From the NCBI GenBank assembly GCA_030760725.1, contig JASWHV010000012.1, positions 19,792,368-19,856,367 of the forward strand: DNA of 64,000 nt. Reading direction: 5' to 3'. Source of the DNA: Neostapfia colusana. Taxonomy: Eukaryota; Streptophyta; Magnoliopsida; Poales; Poaceae. The notes beneath the pieces are model-generated. The model saw only the letters and a list, made by a program, of their open reading frames with translations. It was not told the DNA's origin and searched no databases. A program made the position numbers and the translations under genes. Below are positions 55,814 through 64,000 of the stretch, piece after piece (position 1 is the first letter of the stretch; each line of letters starts with the position of its first letter).

Positions 55814-58191
55814 CTACACGTTAATGAGATACGACATGTCAAATCAAATGCAATGTGTAAACTTGAATAAGTAATTACTAATAACTCTAGCTAGCCCTCC
55901 CCTTTCATTCTGAAATTTTTATGATGGCTTGGTAGGTTCCTAACCAGAGTCTTGACCAAGTTTCATTTGAAACAAAGTTCATTTGAGCATTGTACAAATA
56001 AAAGCCTATTTGGTCAATATTTGAGCCTCTAAGTAATTCCAGGGGTTTTCATGGCTACAACCATTACTTTCTGGAAACTAGAATTTAAGATGGTTCTAAT
56101 GGAATTGGTTTCATGTAATTTGAAGAATCTTAGAGGAAGTTATTCCCTAAACAAGATTTGAGAAAATCTGAAAAGTGTTTCTGTACATTTTTCTATTTTC
56201 TCAGGGCAGTTCAATTAATCACTCCATTATAGGGACTAAATGAACTTGGATGAGTCTGAAAATTTTACTGTGATTCAAGGATTTTCCAATGAACCTCTCA
56301 GCCAAATTTCAGAATTTTTCATGAAGTAATCCTCCGGATAAAATTCCTAACAGTTTAAATTTTAGGGATTTAATTCTGGAATTTATTAAGTTTCATGAGC
56401 TGAAATTGGTATTGCTGGAAAGTACTCAGAATTCTGAGTTCAGCAAAGTTTGGTTCACTAGATTTGGAGCTTCCTAGCAAAAGTTCTAAGCATTTGAAGA
56501 TTGAACCGAGTCTGAAAATTCAAATAAAGTTTAAACTGTCGGGTGGGGTCCCCGGGCTACGTGTCAGCCTCCCAGCTAACCCACACAGGAGCCCGCAGAA
56601 TCACCCACGCAGCCGCACGAGATCCCGGTGCCGCAGCAAATCCGGGGTGCTCTAGGCAGAGACCGACACGCGGGGCCCGCGGGGCTTCTTCAACCTCGCG
56701 CTCCTGCGGCTCCCCGCCTCCCACCTCGCCGGAATACTCGCCGCCGGGCGTCCTGCTGCTCGACCTCCGACGGAACTCACCGCCTGTGCATATTTCGGCC
56801 TGGGGAACACTGTGGTGCCCTCAATGGAGCTCAGCAACGGCCGGAATAGTGCTCCCGACGGTAACAGTGGCCGGGAGCTCATCGGCGACGTCGAACTCGG
56901 TGTCCTCTGCACCTTTTTCGACGCGGTTTGCTCGGGAAGCTCCGCTGACAACTGCTGATCACGGACATGGGCACTGATCCCCGTGAAAACGGCCGCAACT
57001 ACGACCTCACCGGTGAGGTGCCCTGTTCTCCGCCGCCGGGCCAAAACTTTGACAGAACTAAGGCCCTAGTGCATGGAACTGACTGCTACTTGATCGAGGA
57101 GGTGCGCTAGGTATTCTAGAGCGTGTGTAAGCTATAGCTTGATCGGCGGTTGCTCCTGTGCAACAAATTTCACCGTAGACCGAATTCTAACCCTAACACG
57201 CCCCGAGGAGGAAAACCAGGAATTCTTGCTCTACATCGCCGGAACTGGCGCACGGTTTCCTCCTACGGCTTCAGCACAAGTAGGCGCACCTTTTCTTCTC
57301 TGTTGACGGCGCGTGAAACAGTCGGGATCGGCCGGTCGCCGGCGCTCAGAGGAGGCGGCGTTGAGTTCTTGCGCGGAAACGGGAGAGTAGCTCGGGTTCT
57401 GCTCGTTTTCACTCGGGAAACCGAAGGAGGGGCGAAGCAGCTTGTGCGCTGGACTTTGTAGCCGTGTTTTTGCCGTGAGGTGGCGGTAACGATCGTGCTG
57501 TCGGCTCTCCGAGCGCCCAGCGGTCACCGGCCTCGGGTTGAGTCGGTTCTGTGAAGCTGGGACACTGACCAGTGGGCCCTCCTCCTCCAATTATTTTTCT
57601 AATTTTTCACCTCTGTTTTGCTGAAAATATCCCCAGCTACTCACAATTGAACGTGAGACTTAGCCCCCAAGTCTTGGTTTGAATTTGAGTTCTCAAATTT
57701 GAACTTTGTTTGGCTAAATTTGCTTCACATTTGAACTGAATTCAAATTCAGTTTTGAATTATTGCAAATTTAGCTCTTGACAAAATGAACTCCAATGGGG
57801 ATGAAAATTTGTGGGCTAACTCAGGAAAATGTGATGAGTTTGAATATGAAGCCAACTTTTGAATTTATGTGATAAAAGTTGCTGCAATTTGAATTTACAT
57901 TTAAATTGGCCTCTCTTTCAAATGCCACCAAAAGTGCCTCAAAAAGTGTTGGATTTGCATGAAATTTGGCCTGAATATTCCCAAGACTTTTTAAGTTCTA
58001 GGGGTGAGCTCAACCTCCCATGTACATGTGTAGAAATCCTACTTTGTGAAAGTTAGGGCTTTCCCCTCTAATCATCCTTTTGATGGAGGTTACTTGCTTT
58101 TCGCAAATCTTCACAAGATATCCACAAAAAAAGCTGTGGTGTTGTGAGGTGATGAAAAGTTTTTGTAAGTCCCTTTTCTTGGGCTTTTACA

Positions 58192-58779
58192 CCGGTCTTC
58201 ACCGAGCCCCACTGGACGCTCTTCTTCAATGGCTCCTCACGAAAGCAGGGGGCCGGTGCAGGCGTACTGCTTCTCATGCCATCGGGGGAGCAGCTCCGGT
58301 ACGTGGTGCGTCTCAATTTCAAGGCAACTAACAACATGGCCGAGTATGAAGCTCTCATCTTCGGCCTGAAGACGGCGCTGTCCCTCGGCGTCCGCCAGTT
58401 GCTGGTCAAGGGCAACTCCCAGCTCATCATCAAGCAAGTCAAGGGAGAGTGCTCCTGCAACGACCCACAACTGGCTACTTACCTCCTCCACGTACAGATG
58501 CTGGAGGACTTTGTTGCCTTGGACATGCGCCATGTACCACGCGTCGACAACGCCGTGGCCAACGACCTCTCAACGAAGGCCTCCACCGAAGCCCCTGTGC
58601 CCGAAGGAGCCTTCGAGATGACGTTGCCGCGGCCCACAGCCCGGCCTGCCGAGCCGGGCGAAGGGGGCGAGACCAGCACCTCGAACCTAGAGGTCCCGGC
58701 GGCCCTGCAACCATGGCGCCCGCCAAGGATCGTAAGCGTCACTGGGGACTCCGTGCTACCCAGCGCTCAAGATCCATAA
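58192..58779 (+). pseudogene. Second (archaeal-type) RNase H of element D
   Basis: Pol of D resumes after C. The frame reads TEPHWTLFFNGSS, GAGAGVLL, then NMAEYEALIFGLKTAL and VKGNSQLIIKQVKGE, the hallmarks of the extra RNase H of Tat elements. The first catalytic Asp (normally FFDGSS) is Asn here. The core glutamate (AEYEAL) and the VKGNS segment, where Asp is usual (G-D-S), also look altered. The frame ends at a stop at 58777-58779 and integrase follows in another frame. Confidence 0.82.
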
Positions 58780-58795
58780 GCTCAAGTCAGACCCG

Positions 58796-60036
58796 ATGCA
58801 TGGATCATGGAGATCCAGGACTACTTGAAAGACAATATCCTTCCTGATGAACATGCATCCGCTGAACGGATAGTGCGCATGGCTAAGAGATATGCGCTGG
58901 TAGAAGGGGATCTCTACCGGCGTGGCGCCAACCACGTCCTATTGCGGTGCATAACCTAGGAGGAAGGCTGCGACTTGCTCGCTGAGATCCATGGAGGCGA
59001 GTGCGGGAACCACGCTTCCTCATGCATGCTCGTCGGTAAAGCCTTCCAGCATGGCTTCTACTGGCTGACAGCACTCCAGGATGCCGTCAAGCTGGTCAAG
59101 AGATGCAAGGCGTGCCAGTTTCATGCCAAGCAGATCCACACACTGGCTCAGACGCTGCAGATGATCCCGCCCTCGTGGCCGTTCGCGGTATGGGGGCTGG
59201 ACATCCTGGGGCCATTCCCCAAAGCTGTCGGGGGATTCCGGTACCTCTACGTCGCCATCGACAAGTTCACCAAGTGACCGGAAGCTACACCCGTCATCAC
59301 CATCAACAAGCAATCCACAGTCAAGTTCATCAAGTCGATCGTCTGCAGGTTCGGGGTCCCGAACAGAATCATCACTGACAACGGGACACAGTTCACCAGT
59401 GCAGCGTTCCAAGACTACTGCGAAGACCTTTGCATCCAGGTGTGCTATGCCTCCATTGCTCATCCAAAGAGCAATGGGCAGGTTGAGAGGGCCAACGCCG
59501 AGATCCTTTGGGGCCTCAAGACTCGCACCTATGCCAGCTTGAAGAAACATGGTGCCAAGTGGTTGGACGAGCTTCCGAGCGCACTATGGGCTAGCCGGAC
59601 ATCCCAGAGCCGGGCCACCGGGAGACACCCTTCTTCATGGTCTATGGGGCCGAAGCCGTGCTTCCCCCAGAAGTCACCATGGGGTCCCCCCGTGTTCGGG
59701 CTTACGATGAAGCCGCGCAGGACCAGCTCCGGCGTTAGAACATCGACCTCGTCGACGAGGCTCGTCTGCAAGCAATGCTCTGCAACGCACGGTACCGGCA
59801 AGCGCCCCGGTGCTACCACCAGAGGTCCGTGCATGCTCGGGAGCTCAAAGAAGGCAACCTGGTGCTGTGGCGCATACTTTCTCGTGAAGGGACCAACAAA
59901 CTCTCCCCCAGCTGGAAAGGTCCCTTCTGAGTCACAAAAGTTTGCCGCCCCGGGTGCGTGCGCCTTTCCACCGAGGACGGGGACCCGCTCCCAAATCCTT
60001 GGAACATAGAACATCTCCGTAAGTTCTATCCCTATA
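58796..60036 (+). pseudogene. Integrase of element D
   Basis: Zinc-binding HHCC region at about 58980-59120 (ending CKACQFHAKQ), catalytic core with GLDILGPFP, RIITDNGTQFTS and HPKSNGQVERANAEIL, and the usual Tat ending HLRKFYP at about 60010-60036. Stops at about 58960 (TAG) and 59275-59277 (TGA for Trp), and a frameshift near 59625, show decay. Confidence 0.85.
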
Positions 60037-61840
60037 GCAGTAGTAGGACAGTTCTTTTTTCTTTCTGTAATAGACCCCATAGAGCCTAGGAACAGCGCCC
60101 GGAGCAACTAAGCCCTAGGGGGCGGTCCAGGACTACGTCCAGCTTAGCCTGGTTCCGTACCCTAAGCGCGTAGGCTCTTGCCCCCCTCATAATGGGGTGG
60201 GTCATTGCCTCCATGTATAGTCTGCCTTCCTCCTTTGGATGTTTATATAGAAAGAATCATGTCCTACCACGCTCTTACTCTTGTGTTCATTTAAATTACG
60301 CATTAATTTTTATGATCACACCTCCCCTTGCTCAAAAACAGTGTATGCTCATCATACACTAAGCTCTCCTTTCCCACTCTCATCCATAGTCGGCATTTGC
60401 TATCGTGACTAAAGGCGGTCGCGCTTGAGGTAACTGCCGATGGCCAGGGGGCCTCTCGGACCTCCCCCAGTCAGGTGCTGCGACGCCAGTTGGTCACCTC
60501 CAGGAAAAAACTGAGCTGTGGATGGGAGGTCCAAGGTGCGTAGCCTGCTTGGCCTGGTTTCGTACCCAAAGCGTGCGCAATTTGCCCTTCGGAGGTCCAT
60601 GGTGTACAGCCTGCTTTGCCTGGTTCTGTACCCAAAGCGTGTGCACTCTGCCTCCCCGGCGTTACGGTCTAGTACTAGGGGCCGGACAGTCATACCCTGA
60701 CCTCGGAGGGAGCCGGACCTCCGGTGCCGGGCGCACTGAATTGCCCAAGGCCCGTATACCGGTCTAGGACCATAAGCCAAATAAGACTAAGAGACAGGGA
60801 AGGGAGAGCCCCCAAGGAGAATTACGGTTCCCCTACTTGTGTGCAGGACCTCCTGAGAGGCCTCCCGGACCTCCGGAGCCAGGGTCTCAGCACTGCTGTG
60901 CTCTGGGCGGACAGGGGGACCCTGGCCTTTGCACCCCCCAGGAATATGGTAGGTGCGCCCAAACAATTGGCCACACCTACCAGGGGGCCACTACATGGAC
61001 TGCACAAGGGAGGACTGGAGCACCGGCGGTATTGGAGTCCCAGGGCTTCTGAAGACCGGAGCTCCTGACTTCAACCAAAGACAAGAAAAGCCGGACCTCG
61101 CCCCCTCCGCAGGGGCGAGCTCCGAAGGCTTCACGCGTCTAGCGGGACCGGAGCTCCCCTCTCCTTAGAGGATAGCTACGGGCCCTCCATGTGGCCGGCA
61201 AAGTTGGACCTTGCCCCCTCCGCAGGGGCGAGCTCTGAATGCTCCACGTGCCCAGCGGGGCCGGAGCTCCCCTCTCCTTAGAGGATAGCTCCGGGCCCAC
61301 CACGTGGCAAGCAAAGCCGGACCTCGCCCCTTCCGCAGGGGCGAGCTCCGAAGGCTCCACGTGTCCAGCGGGACCGGAGCGCCCCTCTCCTTAGAGGATA
61401 GCTCCGGGCTTGCCACACGGCCAGCAGGGCCGGACCTCGCCCCCTCCGCAGGGGCGAGTTCCGAAGGCTCCACGTGTCCAATGGGGCCAGACCTCCCTCT
61501 CCTCAGAGGAGAGCTCTGGGCCCACCATGTGGCCAGCAGAGCCGGATCTCCCCCCTCCACGGGGAGGAGCTTCGAAGACCCCTTGGATCCTTATGACAAC
61601 AAGGACCCGAGGAAGGTGTCTGTGCAAAGCTTCGAGATCGGTGGAGACCCCTCGGAGCCCTTGCGGAGCTAAGGACTCGGGCAGGACAAGCCAAGAAATG
61701 AAGCAAATAGGAGACACAGAAAAAAGTAAGTCCATTCATCAAAAGCTCCATGAGCTGGAATACAGACACAACACAAAAACAAAAAGATACAAAAGCTCTC
61801 CAGCTACAAGGGCAAGCCCCTAAGAGTCCCCGGACCCCTG
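60037..61840 (+). other. 3' region of element D (repeats, no sense gene)
   Basis: Non-coding stretch after pol. A 66-bp unit containing AGCCTGCTT and CGTACCCAAAGCG occurs at about 60536-60600 and 60601-60660, with a related piece near 60138. A 113-bp tandem repeat follows at 61090-61580. Open frames through the repeat on both strands come from its period and GC content. Long, repeat-bearing 3' regions are known for Tat/Ogre elements. Confidence 0.75.
61090..61580 (+). repeat. 113-bp tandem repeat in D 3' region (about 4.3 copies)
   Basis: Units start at 61090, 61203, 61316, 61429 and 61541 (spacing 113, 113, 113, 112). Each is two related halves: one with an inverted segment CTCGCCCC/GGGGCGAG and CCACGTG, the other with GAGCTCCCCTCTCC and a CACGTGG-like box. 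Clearly homologous to the LTR repeat at 39461-39790. Confidence 0.92.
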
Positions 61841-62323
61841 CTAGAACCTAGACGCAACGAGGGCGGCAACGTATATGACTCCGGCCCTGGTGACCTCCTC
61901 CTGCTCGGAGACGGGGTCCCGGACCACCGGCTCCAGAGAGACAGAAGAGTCCCAGCTCCGGAAGCACAACAGCACGTGCGTGGCGACCTCCTTCGCTAGA
62001 CTTCGTCCCTCCGTCTCAAGCTCGTCGGCGATCACAGCTTCCAGCCTCTCCAGCTTGGCGCCAATGGACTCGAGCGTCAGGATTGCCTCGACCACCTCTT
62101 GAGCCAGAGCCCCCGTCCTCACAGGGCTGAAGCTAAGAGGCACCAGAGCGGACTCCACCTGGCCGACGAAGTCCCAGACTGCTCGGGCCTCGACGGTCCG
62201 CGAAGCTCGGAGCCCCTCCACCTTTTGGCGAGCCGCCAGCAGAGTGCCAAGACCCTTCTCAGCGAACCTCCTCTCCTTCACCGCCAGGTCCTTCTCCCGG
62301 AGCTGGAAGTCCCAGGTGAGCCG
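61841..62323 (-). CDS. Antisense accessory ORF of element D, 5'-truncated
   Basis: An open minus-strand frame of about 160 codons downstream of pol. The visible start of the fragment is charged and helix-prone (DFQLREKDLAVKERRF), followed by Leu/Val/Ala-rich helical sequence (VVEAILTLESIGAKLERLE, HVLLCFRSWDSS). The frame is still open where element E begins at 62324, so the N-terminus is lost; no ATG can be assigned. Antisense ORFs at this place are known from Tat elements such as Grande and RIRE2; their function is unknown. No catalytic motif is visible. Confidence 0.6.
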   Translation of the reverse strand, partial: RLTWDFQLREKDLAVKERRFAEKGLGTLLAARQKVEGLRASRTVEARAVWDFVGQVESALVPLSFSPVRTGALAQEVVEAILTLESIGAKLERLEAVIADELETEGRSLAKEVATHVLLCFRSWDSSVSLEPVVRDPVSEQEEVTRAGVIYVAALVASRF

Positions 62324-62480
62324 TGTGACACCCTCATTTTTGGTTATTGCATGTATTCATGTTTCGTGTAGAGAAAACATTTTAAAAGAAGAGGGGACAG
62401 AGTAAGAATTAAAAAGATAGCCAAAAAGAGTAAAAATCCAGTTCACCAGGAGTGCCGAAGACAACTCCCACGGCCTGCTG

Positions 62481-63145
62481 GCCACGTGGCGCCTTCGGAG
62501 CTCTTCTCCGCAAATGGGGAGAGGTCCACCGCTAAACTGGCTACGTGGCAGGCTCGGGGCTCATTCCCACAAGGGGGGGGGGGGGAGAGGTCCGACCCCG
62601 TGGGACACGTGTTGCCCCGGAGCTAGCTTCTACGAAGAAGCAAGGCCAGCCGCAATACATGTATCACTTTTGGAGCTAGTCACCACGGAAATCAGAGGAC
62701 CAGTCGCGCGGGATACGTGTCGATCTTGGATCTCACCTCCGAGAGGTCCGGTTCTATTAGACACATGTCGCCACCGGAGCTTATCACCGGGAGGTCCGAC
62801 ACTGTTGGACACATGTCGACCTCGGAGCTCGTCTCAGAGGGAAAAGGGAGTCCGGCGCTACTTGACACGTGGCATTCACGGAGCTCACCTCCGAAGAGAG
62901 GGAGGTCCGGAATGGATACGTGGCACACCCGGAGCCACCTCCGGAGAGAGGAAAGGTCCGGCACTGACACGTGGCGTGCGCGGAGCCACCTCCGAACTGG
63001 GAGGAGGTACCGACCGCAAGGATACGTGGCGCACGCGGAGCTCACCTCCGAAGGAGAGGGAGGTCTCGCTTGCTTGACACGCGGCACAACCGGAGCTCGT
63101 CTCTACGGAAAGGGGGAGACAAGGCCCCGGTGGACACATGGAGCA
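62481..63145 (+). repeat. Degenerate 47-66-bp repeat with ACGTG boxes (about 13 copies)
   Basis: Around 13 copies of an (A/T)(C/T)ACGTG(G/T)-like core spaced 47-66 bp, each followed by CGGAGCTCACCTCCG and AGGTCCGG-like words. In reverse complement it matches the half-unit of element D's repeats. Confidence 0.8.
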
Positions 63146-63354
63146 TCCGGAACTCATCATCGCGGAAGTAATGAGTTCTGGAGCGGTTTTTGGATTCTGA
63201 ACGCGTAGAAATATCGGTACGGAGAAGAAACCAACCTGAATTCCACAATGTTACCACACCAAATCAACTAAAGATAAGATGTTAAGATTCAACAACAATC
63301 TGAATAGGACTCTTATTCGAAATACAATCAGATTAGGACTCTTCTTCTCCCGAT

Positions 63355-63363
63355 TATAAATAG
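63355..63363 (+). promoter_or_regulatory. TATA box of element E
   Basis: TATAAATAG downstream of the ACGTG array and upstream of a GC-rich leader-like stretch; a good match to plant core promoters. Confidence 0.65.
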
Positions 63364-64000
63364 AACCAGAACCTTTGGCCGAAACCACGAACTTCTTTTC
63401 CACCTCCTGAGCTGACGACTTAGAGCCCTAGCCCCAACTCGCCGAGTAAGCCTATCGCTGGAGTTCGGTCGAGGAAGATCACCGGAAGAGAGCCCTAACA
63501 ATCTGTCTGATCAGAGAAGGACCCCGAAACCAAGAAAAACGTAAGGTATGTCTCCAGTATTACCTTGCGACATTATCGTGTTTTCCTTGCATCTGTTCTT
63601 CGATTCCTTTCGAGCAGAAGCTTTCTCGTGAATAGATCACTTGTTGATCGGGTTGATCTAAAGACAAGATCATCGCCACGTACACATTAGATCCGAACAC
63701 CTCTGTTCATCGTAAAACCATGCAAGCAATGCAAGAACACGTACAAACCGATCTAATAAAACTGATTATAGGATAGCATGCATATGCATTATCACATCTA
63801 TTTAAAGTTTATGCATGATATTGATTGCTGTGAATCTTGTATGTGCGTGATCATGTATAGAAGGACAAGGTCAGGGAGCTGTCTACGACGAGCTGCAACA
63901 ACAAGGTTTCGAGATTTAAGTGCAACCGGAACCGCAAGAACAAGGCAAGTGCCCCTTGACCATATTGATCCTAAAACTATTTTGTTTTGCGAAAAGGTGT

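Larger units (their letters stand above)
44962..58191 (-). mobile_element. Element C: complete chromovirus inside D
   Basis: 13.23 kb, minus strand, TSD CCGGT. Joining D across it restores D's Pol frame into its second RNase H. LTRs 54348-58191 (5') and 44962-47770 (3'), primer site, leader, gag (broken), pol (long intact ORF), polypurine tract. It has no orf0, unlike A and B. Chromodomain-like Pol end, so same clade but a different family. The 3' LTR lacks about 1035 bp present in the 5' LTR. Confidence 0.95.
54348..58191 (-). repeat. 5' LTR of element C
   Basis: Runs 3844 bp, outer end GGGCTTTTACA at 58191 (LTR start TGTAAAAGCCC), inner end TGTGGCGGACC at 54348. The motif ACTGACCAGTGGGCCCT is at 57564-57580 and the GC-rich block at about 56540-57575. 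Both putative LTR exons are intact. Confidence 0.95.
39377..62323 (+). mobile_element. Element D: Tat-lineage Ty3/gypsy element, interrupted
   Basis: 5' LTR 39377-40523, tRNA-type primer site, gag, protease, RT, RNase H, a second archaeal-type RNase H, integrase, and a long 3' region with tandem repeats and an antisense ORF. The dual RNase H and antisense ORF mark the Tat lineage (RIRE2/Retand-like). Element C occupies 44962-58191. The 3' LTR is not seen because E cuts D at 62324. Gag-pol carries at least five stops and several frameshifts. Left flank CGCAT (39372-39376) is the expected duplication; its partner is outside. Confidence 0.88.
62324..64000 (+). mobile_element. Element E: LTR start (runs off the window)
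   Basis: Begins TGTGACACCCTC at 62324, where D's antisense ORF is cut. It contains a repeat array (62481-63145) and a TATA box at 63355, then GC-rich sequence and AT-rich sequence to the window end. No primer site is reached, so the LTR is at least 1.68 kb or the start is part of a larger unknown. An 84-nt segment at 63861-63944 lies between ATCATGTATAG and AAG|GCAAGT, resembling the exon i borders of the chromovirus LTRs, but its phase-1 frame contains a stop. The family is not identified. Confidence 0.55.

Noticed and set aside
61165..61735. Open frames on both strands through the 113-bp repeat
   Set aside because: Chance frames from repeated units; they disagree with each other and match no Pol or accessory protein.
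62481..63145. CRISPR-like array of short repeats
   Set aside because: Repeats are degenerate, spacers are not unique units, there are no cas genes, and the context is a plant retrotransposon LTR.

Overview
The window looks like gene-poor, repeat-dense plant nuclear DNA, almost certainly from a grass. I found no host gene, tRNA or rRNA. Essentially all 64 kb is nested LTR retrotransposons. The evidence is long terminal repeats with TG...CA ends, initiator-Met tRNA primer sites (TGGTATCAGAGC), polypurine tracts, target-site duplications, gag-pol proteins with a C-terminal chromodomain (Ty3/gypsy chromovirus, Tekay/Del-like, resembling rice RIRE3/RIRE8), and one Tat-lineage element with a second, archaeal-type RNase H. 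The GC-rich coding style and these families point to Poaceae; the species cannot be named from this window.

Layout, using my own letters. I (1-4550, minus): leader, primer site and 5' LTR of an element extending off the left edge. H (4551-6770 and 22229-22721, minus): one LTR split by element A. A (6771-22223, plus): complete 15.4-kb chromovirus with 4.05-kb LTRs, TSD ACATG, an extra ORF (orf0) before gag, and gag-pol broken by one frameshift in integrase. G (22722-24261, minus): truncated LTR. B (24262-38188, minus): decayed relative of A with orf0, gag and pol fragments, its 5' LTR, and a solo LTR (26042-29806) inside pol. F (38189-39376, plus): LTR fragment. D (39377-62323, plus): Tat-lineage element with broken gag-pol, interrupted by C. 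C (44962-58191, minus): complete chromovirus, TSD CCGGT, long intact pol, 1.04-kb deletion in its 3' LTR. E (62324-64000, plus): the start of another LTR that cuts D's antisense ORF.

Inferred nesting: F received B and D; B received G and the solo LTR; G received H; H received I and A; D received C and E. The halves missing on the left (I, H, G, B, F) should lie just outside the window.

The most unusual signal is inside the chromovirus LTRs. Two LTR families share the same internal plan: AT-rich start, a GTGGGNCCCAC/TGTCA motif, a GC-rich block of about 1.2 kb, an 81-nt open exon-like segment with an AG acceptor and an AG|GCAAGC donor, about 1 kb of AT-rich spacer, and an 89-98-nt terminal exon-like segment ending in a stop. 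Exon lengths, phase (1/1) and acidic coding content are kept while the surrounding sequence has diverged. This suggests an undescribed spliced LTR-borne reading frame with a GC-AG intron. Other notable items are splice-acceptor-like sequences abutting the orf0 and gag ATGs, a heptad minisatellite inside D's RNase H region, and one G-box-bearing tandem repeat shared by D's LTR, D's 3' region and, inverted, E's LTR.
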